A stretch of 64,000 nucleotides of DNA from Benincasa hispida. Lineage: Eukaryota; Streptophyta; Magnoliopsida; Cucurbitales; Cucurbitaceae. Where the stretch lies: positions 186,001-250,000 of the forward strand of contig NW_024063779.1 of assembly GCF_009727055.1 (NCBI RefSeq), written 5' to 3'. The stretch's first letter is position 1; every line of letters begins with the position of its first letter. The notes beneath the pieces are model-generated. The model ran no database searches and was not told the DNA's origin. It was given only the letters and a program-made list of their open reading frames with translations. Of the stretch, positions 12,311-22,566 are shown piece after piece. The translations under genes and the position numbers were made by a program.

Positions 12311-12566
12311 ACCATCTTCCACTTGCGCAGTCATGTACGCGATCGGTGTTTCCTTTGTTCGTCTACATCATACCAAGTCTGAACAGAGCCCACCCTCTGG
12401 ATTCTCACACCAAGAATACCAAGGCAACCTTGTTGGTGGTGTCATACTCAACTCGACATCGTCGAGGTTTTCTGCAGGTCGTTCGTGGTGCTGTGGAGGT
12501 TGTTCGCTATTGCGGAGGAGTTCATGACCGAGGAGATCGTTGAAGACGAGCACGAAGTGTTCGTGC

Positions 12567-12604
12567 CTGTCTCTTATACACATCTAGATGTGTATAAGAG
12601 ACAG
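12567..12604. other. Tn5/Nextera mosaic-end adapter, two copies head to head
   Basis: CTGTCTCTTATACACATCT (12567-12585) is followed without spacer by its exact reverse complement AGATGTGTATAAGAGACAG (12586-12604). This 19-base sequence is the hyperactive-Tn5 mosaic end used in tagmentation libraries. A perfect 38-base palindrome of two complete ends is not expected in a plant genome. Translations across it begin MCIRDR on both strands, a familiar sign of this contamination. Confidence 0.97.
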
Positions 12605-12836
12605 GTTTAAGCTGTTGTTGTTCGAGCGTTCGTGTGTAATGGAGCGTGGAAACGCTTCTGCCATTGTTCGTAGGGTTTGTCTCCCTTGTTCATTTGTTAT
12701 TCATGTTGTAATTTCTGCATTTGATTTGTATAAATGTTTATTTAAAGTCGACTATAAATGTATTGTTCATTCATGATTGTGATTTAGAATAATTTTGTTC
12801 CACTGCTCATGGAAATCTTGAATCTGATTTCCTTCA

Positions 12837-13549
12837 GGAGTTATATTGTCTAAGGAACAATGTCCTAAGACACTCAAGAAATTGATGAAATGAGACGAAT
12901 CCCCTATGCATCAATTGTTGGTAGCCTAATGTATGTGATGTTATGTACTAGACTTGACATTTGCAATGCAGTAGGGATAGTCAGTAGATATCAGTCTAAA
13001 CCAAGATTTATTCACTGGACCGCTGTTAAGAACATCTTCAAGTTCTACAGAGAATGAGGGACTACATGCTGTGTATAGTTCTAAGGATCTGATCCTTACA
13101 GGATACACAGACTCTAATTTTCAGACTGATAAGGATTCTAGGAAATCCAGATTAGTATCAGCGTTCACTCTTAATAGAGAAGCAATGATCTCAAAGAGCA
13201 CCAAACAGGGGTGCATTGCTAACTCCACTATTGAGGTTGAGTACGTAGCGACTTGTGAAGCTACTAAGGAAGTTGTGTGGCTTAGAAAATTCCTGACAGA
13301 TTTGGAAGTAGTTCTAGACATGTCAAAGCCCATAACCCTAGAGTCACAAGCACGGGAAGCACATAGAGCGAAAGTATCATCTCATCTAAGAGATTATGTA
13401 TCGAGGGGACGTGAACATCACGCAGATAACTTCGGAACACAACGTTACTAATCCATTTACAAAGGCCCTCATGGCTAAGGTGTTTGAGCGTCACCTGCGA
13501 AGCATGGGTCTACGGGATAGGCCACATTTAGTCTAGGGCAAGTGGGAGA
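12837..13549 (+). pseudogene. End of RT and RNase H of copia element B (broken)
   Basis: After the LTR fragment, pol resumes with LSKEQCPKT and then the end of RT/connection. The frame at 13071-13451 carries RNase H landmarks: LILTGYTDSNFQTDKDSRKS, then IANSTIEVEYVATCEATKE (family ADSTMEAEYVA). The later region contains shifted traces of the usual KHIERKYHLIRE and NPFTKALMAKVF motifs up to about 13480. The frame is broken by indels near 13345. A purine tract AGTGGGAGA lies at 13541-13549. Confidence 0.75.
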
Positions 13550-13657
13550 TTTTATACTAGGCGGGTATTATGCACTAGTTCATGTTTTTATGTGTACTTT
13601 TATATCAGTATGACTTCTATGATGTACACCCCACTAGCTTTAGAACAAGTAGAAGAT
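13550..13657 (+). mobile_element. 3' untranslated spacer of copia element B
   Basis: A short spacer lies between two purine tracts, AAGTGGGAGA at 13540-13549 and ACAAGTAGAAGAT just before the LTR. The same two-tract arrangement precedes the LTR at 37649, so the second tract is the one next to the LTR in both elements. Confidence 0.5.
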
Positions 13658-15245
13658 TGTTGGGATTGATGCCCTAAATCTCGTGGTTCTTGTAGTTTGT
13701 AATTGTAATATACAAACATTTTATTTATTTAATAGAATATGAAATTTTTTATTCAATATTTAGTAGCATTTACACACAAACTAATAGAGACATATAGGTG
13801 GATCATGTTTAAATGATAACCCATATGGTCTTTAGTAGATGGATAAGGTTGGGTACCTTACCTTGGTGACACTACGAATATGACCCATTTTGTAGATGTT
13901 ACAATTGTTGTAAAGTGCTACATGATCTGATCTTGATCATTTATGTAGAGACATATGAGCAGTCGTATTCTATACAAAAGAGTATGTATAAGACCAGACC
14001 ACGAAATGACTAGTCTAATTATATAACGTCGTTCATAATAGAGACTTACATTTCACCAGGATGACCATAGATGATATGACTTGAATCCTGAGTGAGTTAT
14101 GAACTCCTTCCTATAATGGTGGTCCTTTGATTTGTATGGGTGAAAGTGGCCAAATCGTCGACTCAATAAACCATTTTGAGGATTCATCTGATTGAGGAGT
14201 TGGGAACACGACTACACAAACGAAATTCACTCCTTCCCTAACGTCTAGGTAAATAGATAAATTGCTCTTCTAAGGGCTGATTCCCGAGCTTGAACAATGT
14301 GGTGTCACACCCTCTCTTGGCCCGAGAGGGGTTTGATCATAGTTGGACTATGACTTATTTTTCATTAGAGAGATGAGTGGTACTTAAGGAGTTCGATATA
14401 ACTATATGGGCCAAACAGTAATTTTAGTTTAGTTGTACTTACGAGCAATTTGTGAAGGGTTATCGTACCATTGATTTGTTATATCCAATGGACACAGAAA
14501 TATATCTGTAGTGCGAAGAGTGTAATCGTCGGTCTTTAATTGAGTAACTAGTAGTTAATGGATGTTGGGTAATTTAATTAAAGAGTTTAATTAATTATCT
14601 AAGTACAATTGAAGCTTTAATCTACAGGTCCATTAGGTACCCTCCATTACTCAACAGGGATTATTGAGAATTAATTTTGGATTAATTTGAATTGTTCAAA
14701 TTAATTGAGAGAATTAATTATATGTAATATAATTAAATTAATTATATTTGATATAACTAATATAATGTATTTGATATATTATAGTATAAAGTTCATTTGA
14801 GAGGAAATAAGTATTTGAATCTGATTCACATATTAATTATATGGATTAGATTCATATAATTAAATTTAGTATAAATTTTATTTATATTAAATGCCACAAA
14901 TTAATGAGAGAATTAAAATTATAGGTTATATTGTATTTGATACAATATAAAACTATATGTTATATGTTATATATGATATAACATATGGTTATATATATAT
15001 ATATATATAAAATATTCTATTAAAATTAAAATTAATTTAATTTAAATTTAAATTTAAAAGCTGGCAAACAAATTCCTTCCCCTATTTCTCCCTTGATCAC
15101 ACGTAGGGTGCAGGTGGTTTTTCAAGCAGAAGATATTTTTGTTTTTGTTTTTCTATATTCTTCTACATAGAGAATAAACGAGATAGAAAAAGAAAAAACT
15201 TCTATATTTTTTCTTCAAAAAAATTCCCCTATCTCTCAAACTCTC
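13658..15245 (+). mobile_element. 3' LTR of copia element B, truncated
   Basis: It starts TGTTGGGATTGATGCCC. Its second half is collinear with the 5' LTR piece at 4151-5059. The copy ends abruptly in CAAACTCTC (15245), where the 5' copy continues with CTCTACCAAAATTCTGC, and a gypsy-type LTR end follows at 15246. The missing tail is not found later in the window, so this is a truncation or a misjoin and not a simple nested insertion. Confidence 0.75.
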
Positions 15246-16850
15246 TGTCACACCCCATCCCGACCCTTGTCACCCAGACCTAAAAGAGGGTGTGAAAACA
15301 ACCAATATCACCCTCATGTGACATTAACTGCCCACCTTTACTCAACTCTAGAATAGCTAATGCAATAACAACTCTGACTAAAATAATTGATACGTTAAGA
15401 ATGATGACGATATTCATTACTGTTTTTATTTTAGTTTTTTAAAAAATAATCTAGCTATACTAATGACTTTAAACTATCCCGATCTGAGTCTTGCCTTGAG
15501 AGAGGTTACTAGTTCCCGGTGTTGGTGGCATTTTCCAGAGTGCTCCGCTTCCGCTACCGGGGGGGGGGGTATAAAACAAAACATTGGTAACATGAGCTAC
15601 AAGGCTCAATGAGTGGCAGTTTTTAGTACAGAAATTCCTTTTCATGAAAACAATTCCACAATCAATAACATTACCACACAATAAATATAATTACCCCAGC
15701 TTATCAACTGGATACCTCTGACATGATCATGTATACCCCTGGTACTCGCATACGTACCTCAAAATAATGTACAAATAATTTCCGTGGAAACCTCCTTAGT
15801 ACCTCAATATCCCCCCAAATGTGCACATCGACTAAATCCCGCTAGCTATGCTTAGGTATCTTGACTATAATCCCGCCAGTTATATTGACTAATCCCGCCA
15901 AGAACCTTTTCCAAGCATGCTAAAAAATGTCGGGTACTATTATATATATATATATATAGAAATCAACATACAATCAGTAAAATAGTGCAACCACTCATAG
16001 TTCCTTCTGGTTTTCTCTTTAAGAGTTTCCTCGACCGTTTTTTGATCCCGTTTCCCAGGAATTTCCACCTCTTCCCAAGGGAATCCATATTAGTTTATAA
16101 TTTTTTCCCAAAATTTCGAAAATATACATAAATAACCCTTAATATGGAAATGACTAGCTTACCACCCTTCAAAATGTCAAAATAAGCCAACCTTCCCAAA
16201 ACAGCCTGCTTGAAGGTTATTTTGATCGAGTTTTGGGCTCTGGTGCTCGCAGATAGCCATGTCCGCACGCGCAGGGACTGGGCGGCACACTCGTAGGCGG
16301 CAACCCTCACACAGACCACGTGCAGCGTCGGTAGAGAGGCGCGCGCAGGTGTCTGGGCTGCGCGGTGACATCCATCTATGCGTCTGGCAAAGCACGCATG
16401 TGCTCGGATACTGGACGTGTGCGTCTAGACAGTCGACCCGCCTAGCTCTCTTGCGTCGATTCCTTCCTCTCCCAAACTCCAACTTCAACGCCCGCCTAGA
16501 TTTCCTCTCTACACTCCCTACTGGGTTTTTACTTAAAAACATTGAAATGGCGTGGTGAATTGCTCATACTGTTCACCCCAATCACCTATTTATAGCCTTC
16601 AAGACCTCCCCTTATCTCGACACCTCCCACTTGGCTGCATGTCTAGGTGTCTTTTTCCTATACTATTATCGCAACCTACATGCCATTGCAATCTAAGGTG
16701 TCTCTTTCTCCCTTAGCCAACACATAACACTCAAATTTGCATGTCTTCTTGTGCATCCACCTCACTTGCTTGAAGCCCAAGTGTTCTCCCCAACAAGCCA
16801 CATGTCTGGATGATTTTGTATTACCATCGGCGCATTCTACTCTAATGGTC
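15246..16850 (-). mobile_element. Gypsy LTR fragment, minus orientation
   Basis: The left edge TGTCACACCCCATCCCG is, on the minus strand, the GGGTGTGACA ending common in plant gypsy LTRs. A minus-strand TATA box (GGCTATAAATAGG) lies at 16585-16597, which fixes the orientation. Downstream of it on the minus strand lies an unusually GC- and CpG-rich stretch (about 16240-16480). An 11-base G run lies at 15559-15569 and a short (TA)n at about 15943-15959. The right boundary is a guess, since no GTTACA start is visible. The open frame at 16177-16542 is a product of the GC-rich stretch, not a gene. Confidence 0.55.
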
Positions 16851-17546
16851 GCAAGACATCTTGGCTCTCAGTTGATGTTGATTTGATGGTCGCAAGACAA
16901 CATGTTTGGATGTTGATGTTGATTTGATGCAATGTGGTTCAATCTCTAGTACTCTATCCTTTGATTCTCTCTCAGTTGAATGCATACGCTTGACTTGAAG
17001 AAGTGAAGTGCGTGATGTCTTGAAGTTGAAGTCTTGGAAAAGTCTTTGTATCTTCAGGAGACTTGTGTCTTCAAAAGATGTGTAGCTTCAAGAGTCAGGG
17101 AGTCTTCTAATTATAGATAATTCTCTTTAAGCTCTTTGAAGTGTAGAATTGCCAACCCCTGCTAATGAGGAGAGTTTCTCTATTTATAGAGTTTTCAAGT
17201 GGGCTTCGTGAGTTTAGGCTTGGTTGGTGCATGGACTTGGCCCTTAGGCCCAACTAATTGGATTTGGGTCTTATTTGACATTTGGGTCAATTAAGCCTAT
17301 TTTTTTGGCTTAATTGGATTTTTAGCCCAAATAATAACATCAAATTAGATCAAATTAATTTTATTCAATCCAAAGGTTATGAAGGAAACATGCAGCATCA
17401 TTGGAATCGACAATTTATGTCTTCGACTTCAATTTGGGACACATGTCAATTTCTAATTAGTCTCAAATTCAATTATTTAGATTTTCGTCATTAATTTATT
17501 AAATGACGTAGCAATTTGCGATTAGTTCAAAATTTCTCATTCAACA
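16851..17546 (-). mobile_element. Copia-type LTR fragment, minus orientation
   Basis: The right edge CAAAATTTCTCATTCAACA is, on the minus strand, an LTR start (TGTTGAATGAGAAATTTTG). A TATA box (CTCTATAAATAG, minus) lies near 17187-17200. No coding sequence or matching second LTR is visible. The left boundary is approximate. The word TTGATGTTGATTTGATG is repeated around 16870-16930. Confidence 0.45.
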
Positions 17547-17926
17547 AGTATCATAGTGTATAATATTTAAAAGGAAAATTGCACTGGTGGCAAAAAAAAT
17601 TAAGAGAATTAAAAACATAACTCTGGATTTTGTTAGTTTGCAGGTATAGCAAAATATTTCAATTGTAATATTTATTTCTTTTGGATTCCAATTTTATCCT
17701 CTGACCAACCCTACGTGCTTTGTTCTAAAATTTTCTTTCGCTTTTCTTCTCCTTGATCTTATCCTTCGCATTGACCAACATCGCTAAAATTGACCTTTCT
17801 TTCCATTAAAGAAGAACTTATCCTCAATTTGATCATTTTAGAAATATGTGTTCTTAAGTGGATGGGTTAGTTAAGGACTCGATGTTAGAAGGTTAATATC
17901 TAGAAATAGAAAAAGAAAGCAGAGTT
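17547..17926. other. Non-coding DNA flanking copia C
   Basis: No gene or recognisable element. A segment near 17575-17680 (GGTATAGCAAAATATTTCAATTG) resembles words common in short plant DNA transposons. This DNA was probably contiguous with 22567 onward before copia C inserted. Confidence 0.4.
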
Positions 17927-18188
17927 TGTTAGAAACAAAAACGTGGAGGACAAATATGAAAATGAGAGATATATTTTCCATTCAACTAAACATGCCTTTA
18001 TATAGACTTACAAACATAACCATAGGAATGCCAATGGTTTAAAGCTATAAATGTCATCAAATGCTCATAACTCATATAACTTCTATAACTCAAAAATCAC
18101 TATTGGTTACAAAAAACTAAAAATCACAAAATTCAAAAGTCACACTAAATGCCACAAATAAAGTTTAATAATGACAAACTTTTCAACA
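17927..18188 (-). repeat. 3' LTR of copia C
   Basis: The ends are TGTTAGAAAC and CTTTTCAACA as written on the plus strand. A minus-strand TATA box (TCTATATAAAGG) lies near 17995-18006. It differs from its partner LTR by scattered substitutions and no length change. Confidence 0.92.
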
Positions 18189-18200
18189 CCCCCCTTAAAC
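18189..18200 (-). promoter_or_regulatory. Polypurine tract of copia C
   Basis: On the minus strand, GTTTAAGGGGGG abuts the LTR start TGTTGAAAAG. This is the plus-strand priming site of the element. Confidence 0.85.
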
Positions 18201-19690
18201 TTGATTTGTTACACTAAGTAAACTCCTCATTTTGATAAGAGTCTCCAACTTGAGGGGCTTTGTGAAAGTGTCCGCCGCTTGGTCTTGTGACTTGATATAT
18301 TTGAGTTCCACTTCTTTCTTTGTAATGTAATCCCTAATGTAGTGAAATAGGGTATCAATATGCTTGGTCCTCCCATGAAATACTGGATTTTTGGCTAAGG
18401 CAATGGCCGATTTGTTGTCAACAAAAATCTCCATTGGACCTTCCATTTGAAACTCCAACTCCTTCACTAAGTTTCTTAGCCAAATTGCATGACATACACA
18501 TGAAGTTGCTGCGACGTACTCTGCCTCGCATGTTGATAATGTGACTACGGGTTGCTTTTTTGACATCATGTGAACGCTGTTTCACCAATAAAAAACACAA
18601 ACCTTGTAGTGCTTTTTCGATCATCCAAATCACTACTCCAATCACTATCACAATAACCAACGATATCAAAATTGCTAGAAGAGACATAGAAAAGACCATA
18701 CCCAATCGTTCCTTTGATGTAGCGAAGTATCCTTTTTGCCATTTTGCAATGTGTTTCTGTCGGTTCCTCCATAAATCGACTAATAATTCCAAGCGAAAAA
18801 AGAATATCCGGTCTTGTACATGTCAAGTATCTCAAACTTCCAACCAAGCTTTTGAAATATGTAGAATTTACCTTCTCTCCTCTATCTTGCTTGGTGATTT
18901 TGACTCCACATTCCATCGATGTTCCAACTGGATTAGCATCATTCATATTGAACTTCTTGAGCACTTCTTTAGCATAGCCCTCTTGGGGTAAAAAAAAATC
19001 CCATCTTTACCTTGTTTGACCTCGATCCCAAGATAGTAACTCATGAGACCAATGTTCGTCATTTCAAATTCCTTTGCCATCTCTCTTTTGAACTCATCAA
19101 ACATGCTAGGATTGTTTTCAGTAAATACTAAATCATCAATATATAAACAAATGATTAGTATGCTTTCACCTTGCATTTTGATGTAGAGGGCATGCTCATA
19201 AGGACACTTCATATACTTCTTCTTTTAAAAGTACTTGTCAATCTTCGAATTCCATGCTCTTGATGCTTGCTTTAAATCATAAAGTGCCTTCTTCAGTCGA
19301 AGCACTTTATCTTCTTCACCCTTGACTTCATAACCCAATAGTTGTTCCACATAGACCTCTTCCTTAAGAATTCTATTCAAGAATGCCGATTTGACATCCA
19401 TTTGATGTATCTTCTAATGATTATGGGCTGCCAAAGCAATAATCAAACGAATAGTTTCAAGGCGAACAACACGGGTAAATACCTCATCATAGTCGATGCC
19501 ATGTCGTTGGTTATACCCTTTCACCACTAGTCTCGCCTTGTTCCTCTCAACATCTCCATTGAATTTTCTCTTTATCTTGTATACCCACTTCACTCTGATC
19601 AGTTTGTGCCCTTTTGGAAGCTTGGTCAACTCCCATGTGCCATTTTTCTCTATCGCTCGAATTTCTTCATCCATTGCATTCTTCCATTTC
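18195..19690 (-). pseudogene. Reverse transcriptase and RNase H of copia C (broken)
   Basis: Reading right to left, the frame at 19674-19414 opens RT (NGTWELTKLPKGHKLIRVKW). After a stop it continues as QMDVKSAFLN. The frame at 19212-18943 has the catalytic motif as LYIDDL (family YVDDL). A frameshift near 18960 leads to 18964-18566 (PVGTSM, then TRPDILFSLGIISRFMEEP and the YCDSDWSSDLDDRKSTT block). RNase H finishes at 18569-18195 with STCEAEYVAATS, DNKSAIALAKNP, HGRTKHID and TFTKPL, and a stop just before the polypurine tract. The product would copy element RNA into DNA in virus-like particles. Confidence 0.9.
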
Positions 19691-19772
19691 TTGCTTGCAA
19701 TGGCTTTTTGGAAACTAATAGGCTCACAATCACCAAAAAGACAATAGAGAATTATGTCATTTTGATTTTCAT

Positions 19773-20995
19773 TTACCTCATTAAGTTCCTGTAGGCTTTA
19801 AGTTCCTTTTGGGTCAATTTTGTTCTCTGAATCGTTGAATGAACCTTCAGATGATGATTGATCGGTCGAATAAGGTGGTACTGGAATGGGCAAACCTTCA
19901 CCCATTTCATCCCTAGTGGGCTCATTTTTATCGTCTTCTTCAAAATATGGAAGAAAATCATACTTCTCCTCTTGTATATTCCAATCCCAAGAGGCTTCCT
20001 CATCAAAAACAACATCACGACTAATACTTACCTTCTCATTCAAAGGATTGTAAAGACGATAACCCTTTGAACTTGCATCATAGCCGATGAAGAAGAGTTT
20101 TTCGCTTCGATCATCGAGCTTGGCCCTTTTTTCTTTCGACATATGAGCATATGCAATACTCCCAAACACCTTGAAGTGACCAATCCCGGGCTTTCTTCTG
20201 TTCCATGCTTCTTGAGGCATCTTGTCAAGCATACTTTTGGTTGGTGCTCGATTTATCAAATAAACCGCACAAGCTACGACCTCCGCCCAAAATTCCCTTG
20301 GCATCTTCTTTGTCTTTAGCATGCTTCTTGCCATGTTCAAGATTGTCTGATTCTTCCTCTTCACCACACCATTTTGTTGTGGTGTCCGTGGGACTATTAA
20401 CAGACGTCGAATGCCTTTTTCATCACAAAATTGTTTGAACTCATTTGATGTGAATTCACCACCTCGATCGGTTCTCATGGCCTTGATTGTAAGGTTGCTT
20501 TCATTCTCCACACGTGCCTTAAATCTCTTGAAGCTTTCCAATACTTCTGATTTTTCCTTCAAAAAGTACACCCATGTTTTTCTAGAAAAATCATCATTAT
20601 AGAGAAGGAAATATTTACATTTACCATGAGACTCTGGTTTGATCATTCCACACACATCGGCATGGATGAGTTCTAAAGGCTTCTTTGCTCTTGTCATAGA
20701 CTCCTTCAATGATGTTTGCCAAGCAAACACCTTTCACACACTTAGTTTGGCTTGTGAATGTATGGTAAACCTCGCACCATCTTCTTCTTTGACAAATCTT
20801 CTAGACTTACAAAATTGAGGTGCCTGAACCGTAGATGCCATAGCCAAGAGAGATCTTCATAACACGTCTTCAAGCATTTTGGAACATCATTACATATATA
20901 TATTCAAAGGAAACATTCGGTTTTTGGTCATGGAGACTTTAGCAATAAGTCTCTCGTGATTATCCCTCAAATACAAACAATTGTTTTTCATTTGA
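19773..20995 (-). pseudogene. Integrase of copia C, catalytic glutamate changed
   Basis: The pre-integrase zinc region near 20740-20900 reads WLWHLRFRHLNF and VCERCLLGKHH, with a stop between the His and Cys pairs. The long frame 20730-19798 (310 residues) holds the first aspartate in HADVCG and the second in MRTDRGGEF. The third catalytic residue should be Glu in the family motif NGVAERKN, but here it reads NGVVKRKN, so the Glu is a Lys. C-terminal blocks are present (AHMSKEKRAKLDDRSEK, then a GYR.YNP segment). With that change the integrase should be dead even without the stops. Confidence 0.88.
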
Positions 20996-21037
20996 ACTTC
21001 GAAATCTTTCTCTAAAAATTGTCCTACACTTAATATA

Positions 21038-21345
21038 TTATTTTTTTACATTGGGAATGTAATAAACATTTGTGATATATTGATTTTCTCCATTTTTTAA
21101 CCGAATGAGAATTTTACCTATTCCTTTGATGGCGGCCAAAGAATTGTCTCCAAAGGTAATATTACCTTTCTCCATCTCGTTCAACTCCACAAACATCTCG
21201 CATTTTCCACACATGTGATTCGAGGCTCTTGTGTCAAAATACCACATACTATCTTGACTCTCTTCTTCTCCCTTTGAAACCATAAATAATGTTCCATTCT
21301 CCTCTGCATAATTAGATTGCCTTTGATGGGCTTTTGATGTGCTAG
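21038..21345 (-). pseudogene. Aspartic protease of copia C, active site changed
   Basis: The frame 21283-21038 contains MWYFDTRASNHMCG, where the family has LDTGASNHM: the glycine after D-T is replaced by Arg. Downstream blocks (GNITFGDNSLAAIKGIGK, then YYIPNVKK) are in order. The protease would normally cut the polyprotein. The change removes a residue needed for the active-site turn. Confidence 0.85.
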
Positions 21346-22266
21346 TGGTTGATCAGTCCTGATGCTTTCGATCAATTGACTCTGTTTGAGATGAGTAACA
21401 ATCATTCGCATAATGTCCATATTTGTTATAATTATAACATTTTACCTGAGATTTATCTCTCCCGGACCTTCCACCACATCTTCCACGTCCTCGACCTCCT
21501 CCTCCTCTCGAGGATTCAGATGAGTTTTGAGAAACATCGGTGTTGGCTTCACCTCTTCCACCATGGCCTTGACCACTACAACCTCTTCCACGTCCACGAC
21601 TATTCTCCTCCTTGATTTTGAGTTGGAGAAGTTGTTCAATGGTCTCTGTTTGCTCCATCCTCCTTTTTTTTTCTACTCAAAGGCTTGTAACGAGCCTATA
21701 AATTGTTCAATTGTCATGTTCTCGAGATCCTGTGTCTCCTCGATCGTCGTGGTGATAATCTCGAACTTTGTATTTAGGCTTCGTAGAACCTTCTCCATGA
21801 CACGAACATCGGTGATTTCTTTACCATTCCGTCTCAATTGGTTGACGACAGTCATTACTTTTGTGTGATATTCCGCTATCACCTCCGTCTCCTTCATTTG
21901 TAAAGATTCAAACTCACCACGTAAGGTTTGCAACCGTACCTTTTTCACACGATCGGCTCCTTTATGAGTCGATTAGAGCTTGTCCCATGCTGCCTTTGAC
22001 TTCTCCGCATTGGCGATGGTCTTAAACGTATCTTCGTCCACCTATTGATACAAGATATAAAGGGCCTTCTTGTCCTTCTTTCTTGTCTCCTCTAATGCAT
22101 CTCTTTGCACTTGATAGGCTCTAGCTTCTGCCTCTTGGAAACAATTCTCCGCGATCTCCCACACGTCTTGTGCTCCTAGTAACGCTTTTATCTTGATGCT
22201 CCAATTGTCATAGTTGAGTTTAGTAAGCATTGGTAGTTGAAGTGAACCTATCCCACCGTTGGCCAT
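21346..22266 (-). pseudogene. gag of copia C (broken)
   Basis: I place the start at 22266, because MANGGIGSLQLPMLTKLNYD is the usual copia gag opening. The longer upstream reading begins inside the LTR. The gag core follows through frames ending at 22042 and 21948-21673 (LQTLRGEFESLQMKETE, then VMEKVLRSLNTKFE). Next comes an RG/G-rich basic stretch (21353-21658) and a zinc knuckle CYNYNKYGHYANDC, in which the second Cys of CX2CX4HX4C is Tyr. Stops lie near 22042 and 21972. Confidence 0.88.
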
Positions 22267-22290
22267 TTTTCTCTCAATATTTTCTACTAT

Positions 22291-22301
22291 CTCTGATACC
22301 A
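22291..22301 (-). promoter_or_regulatory. Primer-binding site of copia C
   Basis: On the minus strand, TGGTATCAGAG lies three bases after the LTR end CTAACA. This is the standard initiator-Met tRNA site of plant copia elements. Confidence 0.92.
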
Positions 22302-22304
22302 CTA

Positions 22305-22566
22305 TGTTAGAAAGAAAAACGTGGAGGACAAATATGAAAATGAGAGATATATTTTTCATTCAACTAAGCATGCCTTTATATAGGCTTACAAACATAAGCA
22401 TAGGAATGCCAATGGTTTAAAGCTATAAATGTCATCAAATGCTCATAACTCACATAACTCCTAGAACTCAAAAATCACTATTGGTTACAAAAAACTAAAA
22501 GTCGCAAAATCCAAAAGTCACACTAAATGACACAAATAAAGTTTAATAATGACAAAGTTTTCAATA
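22305..22566 (-). repeat. 5' LTR of copia C
   Basis: The partner of 17927-18188, same length. The outer end is TTTTCAATA in place of TTTTCAACA, so its first dinucleotide is mutated. A TATA box lies near 22370-22381 on the minus strand. Confidence 0.92.

Larger units (their letters stand above)
11590..12836 (+). mobile_element. LTR fragment (family C) lodged in pol of element B
   Basis: It begins with ACAGGTCCATGAGGTCCCC, the block shared by the copia LTRs around 4310, 14628 and 62175, and it ends at GATTTCCTTCA (12836), as the fragment ending at 4150 does. It replaces the stretch of pol that should encode most of RT. It holds a GATCG-rich repeat block and, at 12567-12604, a cloning-adapter palindrome, so the join may not exist in the genome. 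Confidence 0.6.
17927..22566 (-). mobile_element. Copia element C, structurally complete, mutated
   Basis: Two LTRs of exactly 262 bases (17927-18188 and 22305-22566) enclose all copia parts in order on the minus strand: primer-binding site, gag, protease, integrase, RT, RNase H, polypurine tract. The flanks are GAGTT (17922-17926) and GAATT (22567-22571), a target duplication with one mismatch. Total length 4,640 bases. Several stops and frameshifts make it non-autonomous. The short LTRs and compact size would suit lineages such as Ivana/Oryco or Ale, but I cannot assign one. Confidence 0.92.

Noticed and set aside
12368..12776. Frames beginning MCIRDR on both strands
   Set aside because: They start in the Tn5 mosaic-end palindrome and are adapter artefacts.
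16177..16558. GC-rich open frames of 121 and 99 codons on opposite strands
   Set aside because: Both come from the GC-rich stretch of a gypsy LTR, where stops are rare. There is no domain and the two overlap each other.
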